DNA of 64,000 nucleotides from Benzoatithermus sp963720725 (GCA_963720725.1 CAVRGN010000008.1:186001-250000); one strand, 5' to 3'. Positions 1 to 8,977 are shown, counted from the first letter of the stretch. The notes: generated by a model not told the origin, from the sequence alone. Numbers and translations are program-made.

Positions 1-1
1 C

Positions 2-214
2 GGGATCATCCTGCACGGGCTCGAACATTATGGCTGGACGGCACTCGCGCATCAGATCGCCGCCGCCGCGCAGGCGGTGGAGGCGGCCGGTGGCATGCTG
101 GGGCCCACCGCCAGCTGGCTGGTGGGCGCCGCCGGATCGGGCGTGCTCGGGCTGCTGTTGGGCGTCATGATCGTACCGGCAGCCAAGGCGGTGATGCCCG
201 CGGCGGCACACTGA
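2..214 (+). CDS. C-terminal end of a DUF808 (YedI-like) inner membrane protein, partial
   Basis: An open frame runs from the window edge to a TGA at 212-214 and gives 70 residues. The peptide has an amphipathic stretch, a WLVGAAGSGVLGLLLG hydrophobic segment and a short charged tail. This resembles the C-terminal transmembrane helix and tail of DUF808 family membrane proteins, whose function is not established. The 5' part lies outside the window. The family call rests on the glycine-rich last helix only, so it is tentative. Confidence 0.5.
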   Translation, partial: GIILHGLEHYGWTALAHQIAAAAQAVEAAGGMLGPTASWLVGAAGSGVLGLLLGVMIVPAAKAVMPAAAH

Positions 215-270
215 GGCTGCCGCCGCGGCTTCAAGCGAACCGCGCTCCGTGCGTTCAGGGGGAGGAGTTC

Positions 271-954
271 ATGCAGCTGTACTCGGCACCGCTCAGCCTG
301 TTCGCCCGCAAGGTCGAGATCGCCCTGCGCGAGAAGGGGCTGGCGTTCGAACGGGTCATGGTGCCGTTCAGCCAGGCGCGGGGCTATGCGCCCAAGGATC
401 CCGCCGTGCTGGCGGCCAATCCCAAGGGCCAGGTGCCGGTCCTGGTCGATGGCGGGCTCGAGCTGTTCGATTCCACGCTGATCTTCGAATATCTGGAGGA
501 CGCCTATCCCGATCCGCCGTTGTTGCCGGCCGGTGCCGCGGGCCGGGCCCGCTGCCGCATGCTCGAACTGTTCGCCGACGAGGTCCTGCTGCCCGATGTG
601 CGGCGCCTGATGTACCGCAGCGAGCCGCCGGCGGCCGAGCCGGAGCGCCGCGTTCGCCTGGCGGAGGAAGGCCGTGCGGGCGAGGCGGCCCTGCTGCGGC
701 GCTGGGCCGAACTGGAGACGCGGCTGGCCGGCGGCCCATGGTTCGCGGAACGGTTCTCCGTCGCCGACATCGCCCTGTTCATGCAGCTGCTGTTCGCGCG
801 CCGCCTGCACGGGCCCGGCCTCGAGCGCCACCCGGCATTGGCCGCCTGGTTCGCCCGGACCGCGGCGCGGCCCGGCGTGGCGCCGGTCGTCGCCGAGATC
901 GCGGCGGCCGATCGCGCTTTGTCACCCGACCTGGCGGCGTGGCGCCCCGGCTAG
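271..954 (+). CDS. Glutathione S-transferase family protein
   Basis: A 227-residue cytosolic protein with the glutathione S-transferase fold. Residues 1-80 form the thioredoxin-like N-terminal domain: LYSAPLSLFARKVEIALREKG at the start of helix 1, the cis-proline segment GQVPVLVDGG, and the E/D-S glutathione-binding site read here as LFDSTLIFEYL. The rest is the all-helical C-terminal domain, with FSVADIALF matching the conserved N-capping S-x-A-D motif. A good Shine-Dalgarno (GGGGGAGGAG) sits just before the ATG. GSTs conjugate glutathione to electrophiles or act in its reductive chemistry. The substrate cannot be told from sequence, and no operon partner is evident. Confidence 0.88.
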   Translation: MQLYSAPLSLFARKVEIALREKGLAFERVMVPFSQARGYAPKDPAVLAANPKGQVPVLVDGGLELFDSTLIFEYLEDAYPDPPLLPAGAAGRARCRMLELFADEVLLPDVRRLMYRSEPPAAEPERRVRLAEEGRAGEAALLRRWAELETRLAGGPWFAERFSVADIALFMQLLFARRLHGPGLERHPALAAWFARTAARPGVAPVVAEIAAADRALSPDLAAWRPG

Positions 955-1226
955 GGCGGCGAATCCGACTGCCGCGGCGGCGTCCGCCACCCTGGCGCCG
1001 TCTCAGGGCGGCGGGAGGCTGCGGATCGTCATCGAGTAGCTGCCGCGACCGATCGAGCTGCCCGTGACGACCGACCGCCCCTCGGATGGCTCGACCCGCC
1101 GTTTGCTGCTATCAACAAAGGCCGTAGGCGCTAGGCCGACTTCTCGCGGATCAGCGATATTGGGCCGGCATTGCGGTTGCCCGGCCGATCCTGGTTGATG
1201 TCGCGCAAGAAGGGCAGGGAGTCGCC

Positions 1227-1893
1227 ATGGACGGACTTGGATCGCGAACGCTGCGCATCGACATCGTCTCCGACGTGGTCTGTCCCTGGTGCGTGATCGG
1301 GTGGCGCCAGCTGGAGCGAGCTCTCGCGGCGACCAACGTCCCGGCCGAGATCCATTGGCACCCGTTCGAGCTCAACCCGCAGCTCGGGCCCGAGGGCGAG
1401 GAGCTCTTCCCCTATCTCGCCCGCAAGTACGGGACCACGCCCGAGCGCAGCCGCGCCGACCGGGCCCGCATCACCGGCCTGGGTGCCGAGCTCGGCTTCA
1501 CCTTTGCCTTCGACGACCACAGCCGGATCCGCAACACCTTCCGTGCCCACCAGCTGATCCACTGGGCGGGGCTGCACGGCAGGGCGCATGCCGCCAAGCA
1601 GGCCCTGTTCGCCGCCCATTTCACCCGCGGCGAGGACATCCACGACCTCGCGGTGCTGGCGGCGGTCGCGCGAGGAGATCGGCCTCGACGCGGCCGAGGC
1701 GCGCGCGGTGATCGAGGACGGGCCGCTACGCCGACGCCGTTCGCGACGGAGGAGGCGCAGTGGACCGGGCCGCGGGATCCAAGCCGTGCCGGCCATGGTC
1801 TTCGCGGGCAAGTATCTGGTCAGCGGCGCGCAGGGGGTCGAGAACTACGCCTCGATCCTGCGGCAGCTGGTGCCGGTGGTCGCGACCGCTTAA
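1227..1893 (+). CDS. DsbA-family (FrnE-like) oxidoreductase, frameshifted
   Basis: The first ~150 codons encode a DsbA/FrnE-type thioredoxin-fold protein with the active-site motif CPWC (DVVCPWCVIGW, residues ~17-27) and the family segment WHPFELNPQLGPEGE. The reading frame then changes near 1665, is locally disturbed at 1725-1780, and resumes as AVPAMVFAGKYLVSGAQG, the cis-Pro and substrate-loop region typical of the family C-terminus, ending at a TAA. Both ends are well conserved, so the gene was probably intact and the breaks are likely small sequence errors. FrnE-like proteins are cytoplasmic disulfide or glutathione-dependent isomerase-type enzymes; the substrate is unknown. Confidence 0.75.
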
Positions 1894-1927
1894 GACCGAG
1901 TAATCGCTGTGGACGGTGAGCAGGGCA

Positions 1928-2345
1928 ATGAATGAGGTAGCCACAGCATCGGGTAGCGACGAGGAGGAGGGTGTGATCCGCGCCGTCGCACGCTCCTATC
2001 TCGACGGCATGATCTACGCCGACGCGGCCTTGCTGCGGACCGTGCTTCACGCGCAGAGGTCGGTCGTGTTCCATAATCGGAGTCACGGCCGTCCTACGCT
2101 CCAGCGGCCTGCCATCCCGCACGCCGCCTTTCGCCGAGATCACCGCTATCAACGTGACCGGCGACATCGCCACCTTGAAACGGGCCAACGACTATCTCGG
2201 AATCCGGTTCACGGACGACCTGTCCATGCTCAAGCACGATGGCCAGTGGATTAATCCACTGGCCGAAGATCAGTGGCGATCCACGCCAATCCGGGCATGG
2301 GGCCCGTTGCGGAAACTCAAGACTGCCGCTGGCGACGCCAGCTGA
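1928..2345 (+). pseudogene. NTF2-like / lumazine-binding-like protein, frameshifted
   Basis: The first frame gives MNEVATASGSDEEEGVIRAVARSYLDGMIYADAALL, the first helix of NTF2-like small-ligand-binding folds. After a break near 2070-2090 another frame continues with EITAINVTGDIATLKRANDYLGIRF and DLSMLKHDGQW, the beta strands and closing W of the same fold. This looks like the putative lumazine-binding (SnoaL-like) family of ~120 residues. The last ~20 codons overlap the convergent PEP-CTERM gene and do not look native, so a second disturbance near the 3' end is possible. Function unknown. Confidence 0.5.
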
Positions 2346-2991
2346 GCATCCCGAGGCCGATCAGGCCCGAGCCGAGCAACGCGAGGACGCCCGGTTCCGG
2401 CGCCGGATACACTGTCCGCAGGATCGAAGGTGCGCCATTGGATTTAACGTAGGTTATAGTAATTTTTTGGTTGCCAGCTGGAAGAATATAGTTATCGATA
2501 TCCAAAGGAGTCTCGCCTGGGCTCACAAGCACCGGAATGTTGCTATCGCCCACATAGATGCTGACCCCATCATCGTGATCTACAACTCCATTGAATATAG
2601 TGGAGGAATTGTATGTATCTTCAATGAGAAAGTAAGTTGCATAATCGTTTCCAGCGATGCTTAAGCTGGCATTTCCGAAGGCTGTTACATCAACATAGGT
2701 CGAGTTCGGGCTAGAAAAATTTGAGATAAATAGTGTGTTCAAAAAATTCTTTACCAGATTGCCAGTCGGCACGGTATTCTGAGGTTCGTTATTCTCCCAA
2801 TTCAGCGGTCCGTTGTAAAAGAACGACGCGTCTGCGGTGCCAGTGGGCTTGCCGCCGAGACTCGCCGTGATGCTGCCATTGACGCCGTCCACTGGGCCGG
2901 TCCAGACCTGGATAAACGGGACTGCCTTTGCCTCTCCGGCGAGGATTCCGCTCACCAACATGGCTGAGAAGATCATGCGTTTGATCGACAT
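2317..2991 (-). CDS. PEP-CTERM sorting-domain protein, exported
   Basis: A 224-residue exported protein. The chosen ATG follows GGAGGAACAAGCG, a strong ribosome binding site; an earlier in-frame ATG has none. Residues 1-22 form a signal peptide ending in AKA. The C-terminus has the PEP-CTERM tripartite signal: PAPEPGVLAL, a hydrophobic helix (LLGSGLIGLGML) and a basic tail (WRRQRQS). By family knowledge such proteins are processed by an exosortase and reach the cell surface; no exosortase is in this window. The central region is Asn/Ser/Thr-rich and beta-like. The gene is clearly lower in GC than its neighbours, which suggests acquisition by transfer. Confidence 0.88.
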   Translation of the reverse strand: MSIKRMIFSAMLVSGILAGEAKAVPFIQVWTGPVDGVNGSITASLGGKPTGTADASFFYNGPLNWENNEPQNTVPTGNLVKNFLNTLFISNFSSPNSTYVDVTAFGNASLSIAGNDYATYFLIEDTYNSSTIFNGVVDHDDGVSIYVGDSNIPVLVSPGETPLDIDNYILPAGNQKITITYVKSNGAPSILRTVYPAPEPGVLALLGSGLIGLGMLSWRRQRQS

Positions 2992-3720
2992 CGCTTGTTC
3001 CTCCGGACTGCTACTGACCTTCACTTAGCAAACCTTGTGCCAAAAGTCCGTGCGTCGGGTTTTCCCAATGAAAACAATCGGTTGACCTATCCGTCCAACG
3101 CAAGAAGTCTCCGACTACTGTAAAGCTGCCGATACGCACCGTAAAGCAGGCCTGTCGGCGTCATGGCTTGCCGTCGGCCCCGTCATGAGATGCCGTCACG
3201 CCCCTGACTGTCATTGATGGGGATCAATGCTCGGATCGGCGATGGGTGCGCCGAGGCGGTAGCAAGTGTCGCCAACCGCGATGGCAGGTGGGTGATCATG
3301 CACGTACGTCTCCAAGCTGCGGCGGCTCGCCCCGGCCGGGTCGACGACGCCAACCTTTGGTGCGCGCAACCTCCGGCTGCGGTTGTTCCAGATCAATCCG
3401 CTGCCGGTGAGTTCCGTCGGGAGTACCCAGCGCGTCGAGGTGATCCCGACAGACAGCGCCGGGGACGTTCTGGGCGACGGCCGGCCCGGCGGAACGCCCG
3501 GGGTGGCAGCGGATCGTGCGCACGCCGGTATCGACGGGTGGTGCCGTCGGCGCCCTTTGCTCGACCGGTGTCGGCGAAGCTTGGACCGGCAGCAGGAGGT
3601 ACGCCGCCACGACCGCCCATCGTGCCAGCCGCAACGCTTGCCCCCAGCCATTGACCCACGGACGATAGGATTGTTCGCGGACATCGGCAATCGGGGCGGG
3701 GTCCCCGGCGCCGAAGCTGA
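2992..3720. other. Intergenic stretch with no recognisable gene
   Basis: I recognise no conserved gene here. The part next to the PEP-CTERM gene (about 3020-3130) is AT-richer and is the likely promoter region for that minus-strand gene. From 3210 to 3720 several long frames are open on both strands because of high GC. One minus-strand frame starting with GTG at 3724 has a hydrophobic segment (LARWAVVAAYLLLPVQA) and could be a small exported protein, but it has no convincing start signal or family match. Confidence 0.4.
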
Positions 3721-4451
3721 TCACGCCAGGAACTCCACCTTGCCCGTCGCGAGATCGTACACCCCCGCCACGATCCGCAGCTTGGCCGACGCCGTCGAGC
3801 TGCGGCCAGGAGCTGGCTCGCGGTCAGGAGCCGGGTCACGGTGCGCCTGGCGCTGGCGGCCACGGTGTTGGCGACGAGGTCGCCGGGCTGGTCCCTGACC
3901 GCGATGGCGGCCGGCACGATCGGCTCGATCATCGGCCCGATCGCACCGGGGAAGGTGGCGTGCTCGGTGAGCACGTCGCAGGCGGCGGCGACCGCGCCGC
4001 AATTGCTGTGGCCCAGGACCAGGATCAGCGGCGAGCCCAGCACGGCGGCACCGTACTCGACCGTGCCGATCGTGGCCTGGTCGGCGAGGTTGCCGGCGTT
4101 GCGGGCGACGAACAGCTCGCCCAGGCCGACGCCGCCGAACAGCAGCTCCGGCGGCACGCGGCTGTCGGCGCAGGCGATGATCGTGGCCCACGGCGCCTGG
4201 GCGGCGGCGACGGCGGCGCGGCGGCCGGCGAGGTCGGCGAGGCAGACCTCCGGATCGGCGGCGAAGCGCTTGTTGCCCGCGCGCAGCTTCTCCAGCGCCT
4301 CGTCGGGCGTGAGCGTGGATTTGGGATAGTCGTGGCCCGCCGCCGCGACCGCGCGCGGCAGACCCGCCAGCGCGAGGGCGGCGCCGACGCCCGCCACGCC
4401 GATGACCCCGCGCCGTGAACGCGTCACGGGCAACTCGATGCGTCGCGTCAT
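3721..4451 (-). CDS. Tat-exported beta-class carbonic anhydrase, frameshifted near the 3' end
   Basis: Interconverts CO2 and bicarbonate; zinc enzyme of the beta class. The N-terminus carries a twin-arginine signal (RSRRGVIG at residues 11-18, a hydrophobic stretch, then an AVAAA-type cleavage site), so the enzyme should act in the periplasm. Zinc ligands are visible as C94-A-D96-S-R98 and H148-S-N-C151, with the conserved ARNAGN between them. After residue ~215 the frame changes (about 3800), and the natural end KLRIVAGVYDLATGKVEFLA continues in the next frame to a TGA at 3721. With one indel repaired the protein is about 243 residues, the usual size. It lies upstream of nothing obviously related. 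Confidence 0.85.
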
Positions 4452-4530
4452 TCCGACCTCCCTGCCACGCCGCTACGCTACGGCAGCCGGGCAAGGAAAG
4501 GGAAGCACGGATGACGGCGGCGCGGTCGGC

Positions 4531-4923
4531 TCAGCCCGCGACCAGCCAGCCGGGATCGAACCAGCGGTCGGCCGGACCGTCATAGGGCAGGCGGGTCACG
4601 TCCCAGTGCCCGATCCGCGGCGCCCAGGCCGCCCAGACCGCCGGGCCGCCACCGATGAACACCGTGCGGCCGCGATGGCGCGCGAGCACCTCCTCCGGCC
4701 CGTCGCCCGAGCGCAGCTCCTCGATGGTGCGCTCCTCGCGGGCGAAGTCGGGGATCGAGCGGAAGGTGGCGGGACCCGCCAGCAGGACGTGGCCGCGGGT
4801 CGCCGCCCAGAACCGCGCGACGTCGGCCCGGAATTCCGGCTCGCTCCGGCCTTCCCAGGGCAGCCGGCCGTCCAGGCCCAGCTGGCCCCGGCGGCCGATG
4901 GCACACATCGCGCGCACGTCCAT
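4531..4923 (-). CDS. Short dihydrofolate-reductase-like protein
   Basis: A 130-residue protein starting MDVRAMCAIGRRGQLGLDGRLPW, which matches the DHFR pattern (strand A, then G-x-D/N-G-x-LPW, where the LPW loop contacts folate and NADPH). Later GHVLLAGPATFRSIP and TVFIGGGPAVW correspond to the GRxT and GG nucleotide-binding segments. The start is supported by GGGAG eight bases upstream. True DHFRs are ~160 residues, so this is a compact or diverged member that may reduce another pterin or flavin-type substrate. It is transcribed toward the carbonic anhydrase gene and is divergent from the patatin operon. Confidence 0.7.
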   Translation of the reverse strand: MDVRAMCAIGRRGQLGLDGRLPWEGRSEPEFRADVARFWAATRGHVLLAGPATFRSIPDFAREERTIEELRSGDGPEEVLARHRGRTVFIGGGPAVWAAWAPRIGHWDVTRLPYDGPADRWFDPGWLVAG

Positions 4924-5098
4924 GGCAAGAGCTCCCGTCGCCACCCGTTCCCGCAACGGCCCGGGCGCCCGGATGTTGCAGCGCCCTGGCCATGCCGCGC
5001 TGCGACACCGCGCCGTCGATTGGCGCACGACACAAAGGGCCGCCCCGTGTTAGGCGGCTGCCAGCAGCCCTCCTGCCGCGGCTGCCGGGAGCGACGCC

Positions 5099-6271
5099 AT
5101 GTCCGAGCAGCGGCCGGCCCTGCGCAAGAGCCATCACTGCGAGCGACGCCCGCCGTTCGAGCACATCGCACTGCTGCTGCAGGGCGGCGGCGCCCTGGGC
5201 TCGTACCAGGCCGGGGTCTACCAGGCGCTGCACGAGGCCGGGCTCGAGCCCGACTGGGTCGCCGGCATCTCGATCGGCGCCATCAACTGCGCGCTGATCG
5301 CCGGCAACCCGCCCGGCAAGCGGCTCGAGCGGCTGCGCGCGTTCTGGGAAGGCATCTCCGCGCCGCGCCTGGGCCCTGCCGGCGGCCTCGCGATCGACTT
5401 CGGCGGCGACCTCGGCCGCAGCTACGTCAACCAGCTCCAGGCCCTGGGCGTGCTCCTGCGCGGCGCCCCCGCCTTCTTCGCCCCCCGTCAGGTGCCGCCC
5501 TTCTGGCGCCCGCGCGGCAGCCCCGACGCGCTCAGCTTCTACGACACCGCGCCGTTGCGGGAGACCCTGGAGCGGCTGGTCGACTTCGACCTGATCGGGC
5601 GCGGCCCGACCCGGCTCAGCGTCGGTGCGGTCAACGTGCGCACCGGCAACTTCGTCTACTTCGATTCCGCCACCCACCGCATCGCGCCCGAGCACGTCAT
5701 CGCCAGCGGCTCGCTGCCGCCGGGCTTCCCGTCGACCGAGATCGAGGGCGAGCACTACTGGGACGGCGGCCTGGTCTCCAACACGCCGCTGCAATGGGTC
5801 CTGGACGGCCGCCCGCGCTGCGACACGCTGGCGTTCCAGGTCGATCTGTGGAACGCGCGGGGCGAGCTGCCGCGCGACCTGGTCGAATCCGAGCTGCGCC
5901 AGAAGGAGATCCGCTACTCCAGCCGCACCCGTGCGGCCACCGACCAGTTCAAGCGCGCCCAGCAGCTCCGCCGCGCCCTGGTGCGGCTCTACAAGGACCT
6001 GCCCGACGAGCTGCGCACGCTGCCCGAGGCGGCGCTGCTCGCGACCGAGGCCGACGACAAGGTCTACAACATCATCCAGCTGATCTACCGCTCGCAGAAA
6101 TACGAGGGCGTGGCCAAGGACTTCGAGTTCTCGCGCCGGACCATGGAGGAGCACTGGCAGGCGGGCTATCACGACGCCGTCCGCACCTTGCGCCATCCCG
6201 AGGTCCTGGAGCGCCCGTCCAGCCCGGACGGCGTGTTCACCTTCGATCTTGCCGTGCAGGGCCGCGAGTAG
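5099..6271 (+). CDS. Patatin-like phospholipase family protein (DUF3734-type)
   Basis: A 390-residue serine hydrolase of the patatin family. The oxyanion-hole GGGALGSYQAGV lies at residues 29-40, the nucleophile elbow G56-I-S58-I-G60 follows, and the catalytic aspartate is D222 in YWDGGLVSN. The C-terminal ~120 residues (EIRYSSRTRAATDQFKRAQQLRRAL onward) match the helical DUF3734 region. The gene is followed after 23 bases by acetoacetate decarboxylase and then 3-hydroxybutyrate dehydrogenase, an arrangement found with short-chain polyester or ketone-body metabolism. The natural substrate may be a lipid or a hydroxybutyrate ester; this is inferred from context. Confidence 0.88.
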   Translation: MSEQRPALRKSHHCERRPPFEHIALLLQGGGALGSYQAGVYQALHEAGLEPDWVAGISIGAINCALIAGNPPGKRLERLRAFWEGISAPRLGPAGGLAIDFGGDLGRSYVNQLQALGVLLRGAPAFFAPRQVPPFWRPRGSPDALSFYDTAPLRETLERLVDFDLIGRGPTRLSVGAVNVRTGNFVYFDSATHRIAPEHVIASGSLPPGFPSTEIEGEHYWDGGLVSNTPLQWVLDGRPRCDTLAFQVDLWNARGELPRDLVESELRQKEIRYSSRTRAATDQFKRAQQLRRALVRLYKDLPDELRTLPEAALLATEADDKVYNIIQLIYRSQKYEGVAKDFEFSRRTMEEHWQAGYHDAVRTLRHPEVLERPSSPDGVFTFDLAVQGRE

Positions 6272-6294
6272 CCCCGAGCCATGGAGCCGCCAGC

Positions 6295-7032
6295 TTGAAC
6301 GAGAACGAGGTCCGCAGCCGCGCCTTCGCGATGCCGCTCACCAGCCCGGCCTTCCCGATGGGCCCCTACCGGTTCGTGAACCGCGAATATCTGATCATCA
6401 CCTACCGCACCGATCCGGCCAAGCTGCGCGAGCTGGTGCCCGAGCCGCTCGAGATCGCCGAGCCCCTGGTCAAGTTCGAGTTCATCCGCATGCCGGATTC
6501 GACCGGCTTCGGCGACTACACCGAGTGCGGCCAGGTCATCCCGGTGAGCTTCGAGGGCCGGCATGGCGGCTACACCCACTGCATGTTCCTGGACGACCAT
6601 CCGCCGATCGCCGGCGGCCGCGAGCTGTGGGGCTTTCCCAAGAAGCTGGCCAAGCCCAGCCTCCATGCGGAGATCGACACGCTGGTGGGGACGCTGGACT
6701 ACGGGCCGGTCCGCATCGCCACCGGCACCATGGGCTACAAGCACCGGGCGGCCGACCCGGCCGCCGTCGCTGCCGGCATGGCGACGCCGACCTGGCTGCT
6801 CAAGATCATCCCGCATGTCGACGGCACCGCGCGGATCTGCGAGCTGGTCGAGTACTATCTCGAGGACGTGACCGTGAAGGGTGCGTGGACCGGTCCCGCG
6901 GCCCTGACCCTGGCCGCGCACGCGCTGGCGCCGGTGGCGGAGCTGCCGGTGCTGGAGGTCGTCTCCGCCACCCACATCCTGGCCGACCTGACCCTGGGCC
7001 TGGGCAAGGTCGTCCACGACTATCTGAGCTGA
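6295..7032 (+). CDS. adc: Acetoacetate decarboxylase
   Basis: Decarboxylates acetoacetate to acetone and CO2 through a Schiff base on lysine. With the TTG start at 6295 (GGAG ten bases upstream) the protein has 245 residues, normal for the family. The catalytic lysine pair lies in GFPKKLAKP (K116-K117), preceded by the conserved RELW. Other family segments are YRTDPAKLRELVPEPL near the N-terminus and GYTHCMFLDD. It is sandwiched between the patatin and 3-hydroxybutyrate dehydrogenase genes, so the three products probably act on hydroxybutyrate and acetoacetate together. Confidence 0.9.
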   Translation: MNENEVRSRAFAMPLTSPAFPMGPYRFVNREYLIITYRTDPAKLRELVPEPLEIAEPLVKFEFIRMPDSTGFGDYTECGQVIPVSFEGRHGGYTHCMFLDDHPPIAGGRELWGFPKKLAKPSLHAEIDTLVGTLDYGPVRIATGTMGYKHRAADPAAVAAGMATPTWLLKIIPHVDGTARICELVEYYLEDVTVKGAWTGPAALTLAAHALAPVAELPVLEVVSATHILADLTLGLGKVVHDYLS

Positions 7033-7052
7033 ACCAACCAAGGAGCACGCCC

Positions 7053-7837
7053 ATGCAGCTGCAGGGCAAGATCGCACTGGTCACCGGCGCCGCCAGCGGC
7101 ATCGGCAAGGAGATCGCCATCGTCTACGCCCAGGCGGGCGCCAAGGTGGTGATCGCCGACCTCAACCAGGAGGGTGCCGACGCCACCGCCGCCGAGCTGA
7201 AGGCGAGCGGCGGCGAGGCCATGGGCGTGGCCATGGACGTCACCGACGAGGGCCAGGTCGACGCCGGCTTCGCAGAAGGTCGCGCGACAAATGGGGCGGG
7301 GTCGACGTCCTGGTCAGCAATGCCGGCATCCAGATCGTCGACCCGATCGAGAAGTTCGAGTTCGCCAAGTGGAAGAAGATGCTGGCGATCCACCTCGACG
7401 GCGCCTTCCTCACCACCCGCGCCGCCCTGCGCCAGATGTACGCCCACGGCCGCGGCGGCAGCGTCATCTACATGGGCTCGGTCCACTCCAAGGAGGCCTC
7501 GGTCCTCAAGGCCCCCTACGTCACCGCCAAGCACGGGCTGATCGGGCTCGCCAAGGTGGTGGCCAAGGAGGGTGCCAAGCACAAGGTCCGCGCCAACGTG
7601 ATCTGCCCGGGCTTCGTCCGCACGCCGCTGGTCGACAAGCAGATCCCCGAGCAGGCCAAGGAGCTGGGCATCTCCGAGGAGGAGGTGATCAAGAACGTGA
7701 TGCTCAAGGAGACCGTCGACGGCGAGTTCACCACCGTCGACGACGTCGCCCAGACCGCCCTGTTCCTGGCGGCCTTCCCGACCAACGCGCTGACCGGCCA
7801 GTCGGTCGTGGTCAGCCACGGCTGGTTCATGCAGTAG
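7053..7837 (+). CDS. bdhA: 3-hydroxybutyrate dehydrogenase (SDR family), frameshifted
   Basis: Oxidises (R)-3-hydroxybutyrate to acetoacetate with NAD+; cytosolic short-chain dehydrogenase. The first frame carries the Rossmann motif TGAASGIGKEIA (residues ~11-22). Between about 7275 and 7300 the frame slips and continues as DVLVSNAGIQIVDPIEKF, then YMGSVHSKEA with the catalytic serine and Y-V-T-A-K with the catalytic Tyr/Lys. The C-terminus ends LTGQSVVVSHGWFMQ. Total length matches the ~260-residue family, so a single small indel is the likely cause. It starts 20 bases after adc with AGGAG upstream and ends in a strong hairpin. Confidence 0.88.
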
Positions 7838-7848
7838 CGTCCGGCCCC

Positions 7849-7874
7849 GGGGACCGGCCGCCGGGCCGGTCCCC
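7849..7874. terminator. Bidirectional hairpin terminator between convergent genes
   Basis: A perfect 11-bp stem (GGGGACCGGCC paired with GGCCGGTCCCC) with a four-base loop lies between the stop of bdhA and the stop of the convergent VOC gene. There is no T-run, so it would act as a strong structural, U-poor terminator or RNA 3'-end stabiliser for both transcripts. Confidence 0.6.
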
Positions 7875-7878
7875 GCGC

Positions 7879-8253
7879 TCAACCCTGCCGGACCATCCCG
7901 CGCGCGGCGAAGTCCTCGCGCTGGGGCCGGATCACGCAGAAACGCTGCCCGGTGGGTGCCTCCATCACCCACCAGCTCTTGACCTGCTCGACCCGCCTGG
8001 CCCCCAGCGCCTCCAGCCGCTTCACCTCGGCCTCGACGTCGTCGGTCTCGATGTCGAGATGCACCCGGCTCTCGTGCCCGACCTGCTGCAGCACCACCGC
8101 CGGCTGGCCCTCCGGCACCTCCAGCTGGAGGTAGCGCGGATCGTCGGTCGCCTGCACCGGATGGCCCAGTGCAGCACCCCAGAACGCCGCGGCACCCGCC
8201 AGGTCCTCGGTCCGGCAGTCGATCACCACCGCCCCCAGGCAGCTCTTGTGCAT
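7879..8253 (-). CDS. VOC-superfamily (glyoxalase-like domain) protein
   Basis: A 124-residue protein with two beta-alpha-beta-beta-beta modules of the vicinal-oxygen-chelate fold. The N-terminal module reads MHKSCLGAVVIDCRTEDLAGAAAFWGAALG, and the second contains RVHLDIETDDVEAEVKRLEALGA, a typical HLD-type metal-ligand strand and helix. It ends with WWVMEAPTGQRFCVIRPQ. This matches the small glyoxalase_6-type proteins of unknown substrate. It stands alone, convergent with bdhA. Confidence 0.82.
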   Translation of the reverse strand: MHKSCLGAVVIDCRTEDLAGAAAFWGAALGHPVQATDDPRYLQLEVPEGQPAVVLQQVGHESRVHLDIETDDVEAEVKRLEALGARRVEQVKSWWVMEAPTGQRFCVIRPQREDFAARGMVRQG

Positions 8254-8435
8254 GGCACTCGTCCCATTCCCACCGACCGTCGTCGGATCGCTGCAGCAAC
8301 GCCGGCCGGCGCATGGCGGTTGCCCCGGCCCCCATCCGCCCATCGGCGGCGAAATCCCCGGCGGACGGCCTCGACCCATGGTATGCTCCGGGCCGCGGCC
8401 GCGCACGCTCGCGCCGGCTCCAGGGAGACGCAACC

Positions 8436-8915
8436 ATGAATCGGATGCAAGGTCCGGTCCTGCTCGCGGCGATGCTCGTTCTGGTGACGGGCGGAGGCGC
8501 CCGTGCCGGGCAGGCCGCCGACGAGCAGGCGGTCAGGGCCGCCAACGACGCCTTCTACGCCGCGATCACGGCCCATGACCCGGCGCGCCTGGCGGCGGTG
8601 TGGGCGCATGCGGACTATGTGCGCGCGATCCATCCCCCCGACCGGCAGCCGGATGCGGGCTGGGAGGCGGTGCAGGCGAGCTTCGATCGTCTGTTCGCGA
8701 GCTGGAGCGACATCGTTGCCGGCATGCCCGAGCCGAGCCTGCGGGTCGGCACCGACATGGCCTGGGTCACCGGGGAGGAGCTGTTCCAGGCCCGTCGGCC
8801 GTCGGGCGAGGACGTCTCCACGATGCTGCTCGGCACCAGCGTGTTCGAGAAGGTCGACGGCACCTGGCTGATGGTCCACCACCACGTCTCGGTGCCGCCG
8901 CGACCGCCGCGATGA
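8436..8915 (+). CDS. Exported SnoaL/DUF4440-type NTF2-fold protein
   Basis: A 159-residue protein with a signal peptide (residues 1-24, LLAAMLVLVTGGGARA) followed by an NTF2-like domain. The pattern AVRAANDAFYAAITAHDPARLAAVWAHADYVRAIHP is typical of SnoaL-like/DUF4440 proteins, with closing strands TMLLGTSVFEKVDGTWLMVHHHVS. The start has CAGGGAGACG upstream. Family members bind or isomerise small ligands, and no specific activity can be assigned. Its position next to unrelated genes gives no functional hint. Confidence 0.75.
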   Translation: MNRMQGPVLLAAMLVLVTGGGARAGQAADEQAVRAANDAFYAAITAHDPARLAAVWAHADYVRAIHPPDRQPDAGWEAVQASFDRLFASWSDIVAGMPEPSLRVGTDMAWVTGEELFQARRPSGEDVSTMLLGTSVFEKVDGTWLMVHHHVSVPPRPPR

Positions 8916-8977
8916 TCGCCCTGGCCCGGGCGGCTCCACCCTTGCGTTGAGGAGAATATTCCTCTATACCCCACGCC

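Noticed and set aside
1001..1200. Minus-strand open frame ending at the Pro-rich TIRSLPPP stretch, upstream of the DsbA-like gene
   Set aside because: It has no start signal and runs into the coding start of the opposite gene; in this GC context an open frame of this length is expected by chance.
3211..3724. Several open frames on both strands between the PEP-CTERM and carbonic anhydrase genes
   Set aside because: None has a convincing ribosome binding site together with a recognisable motif; only a short hydrophobic stretch supports one of them.
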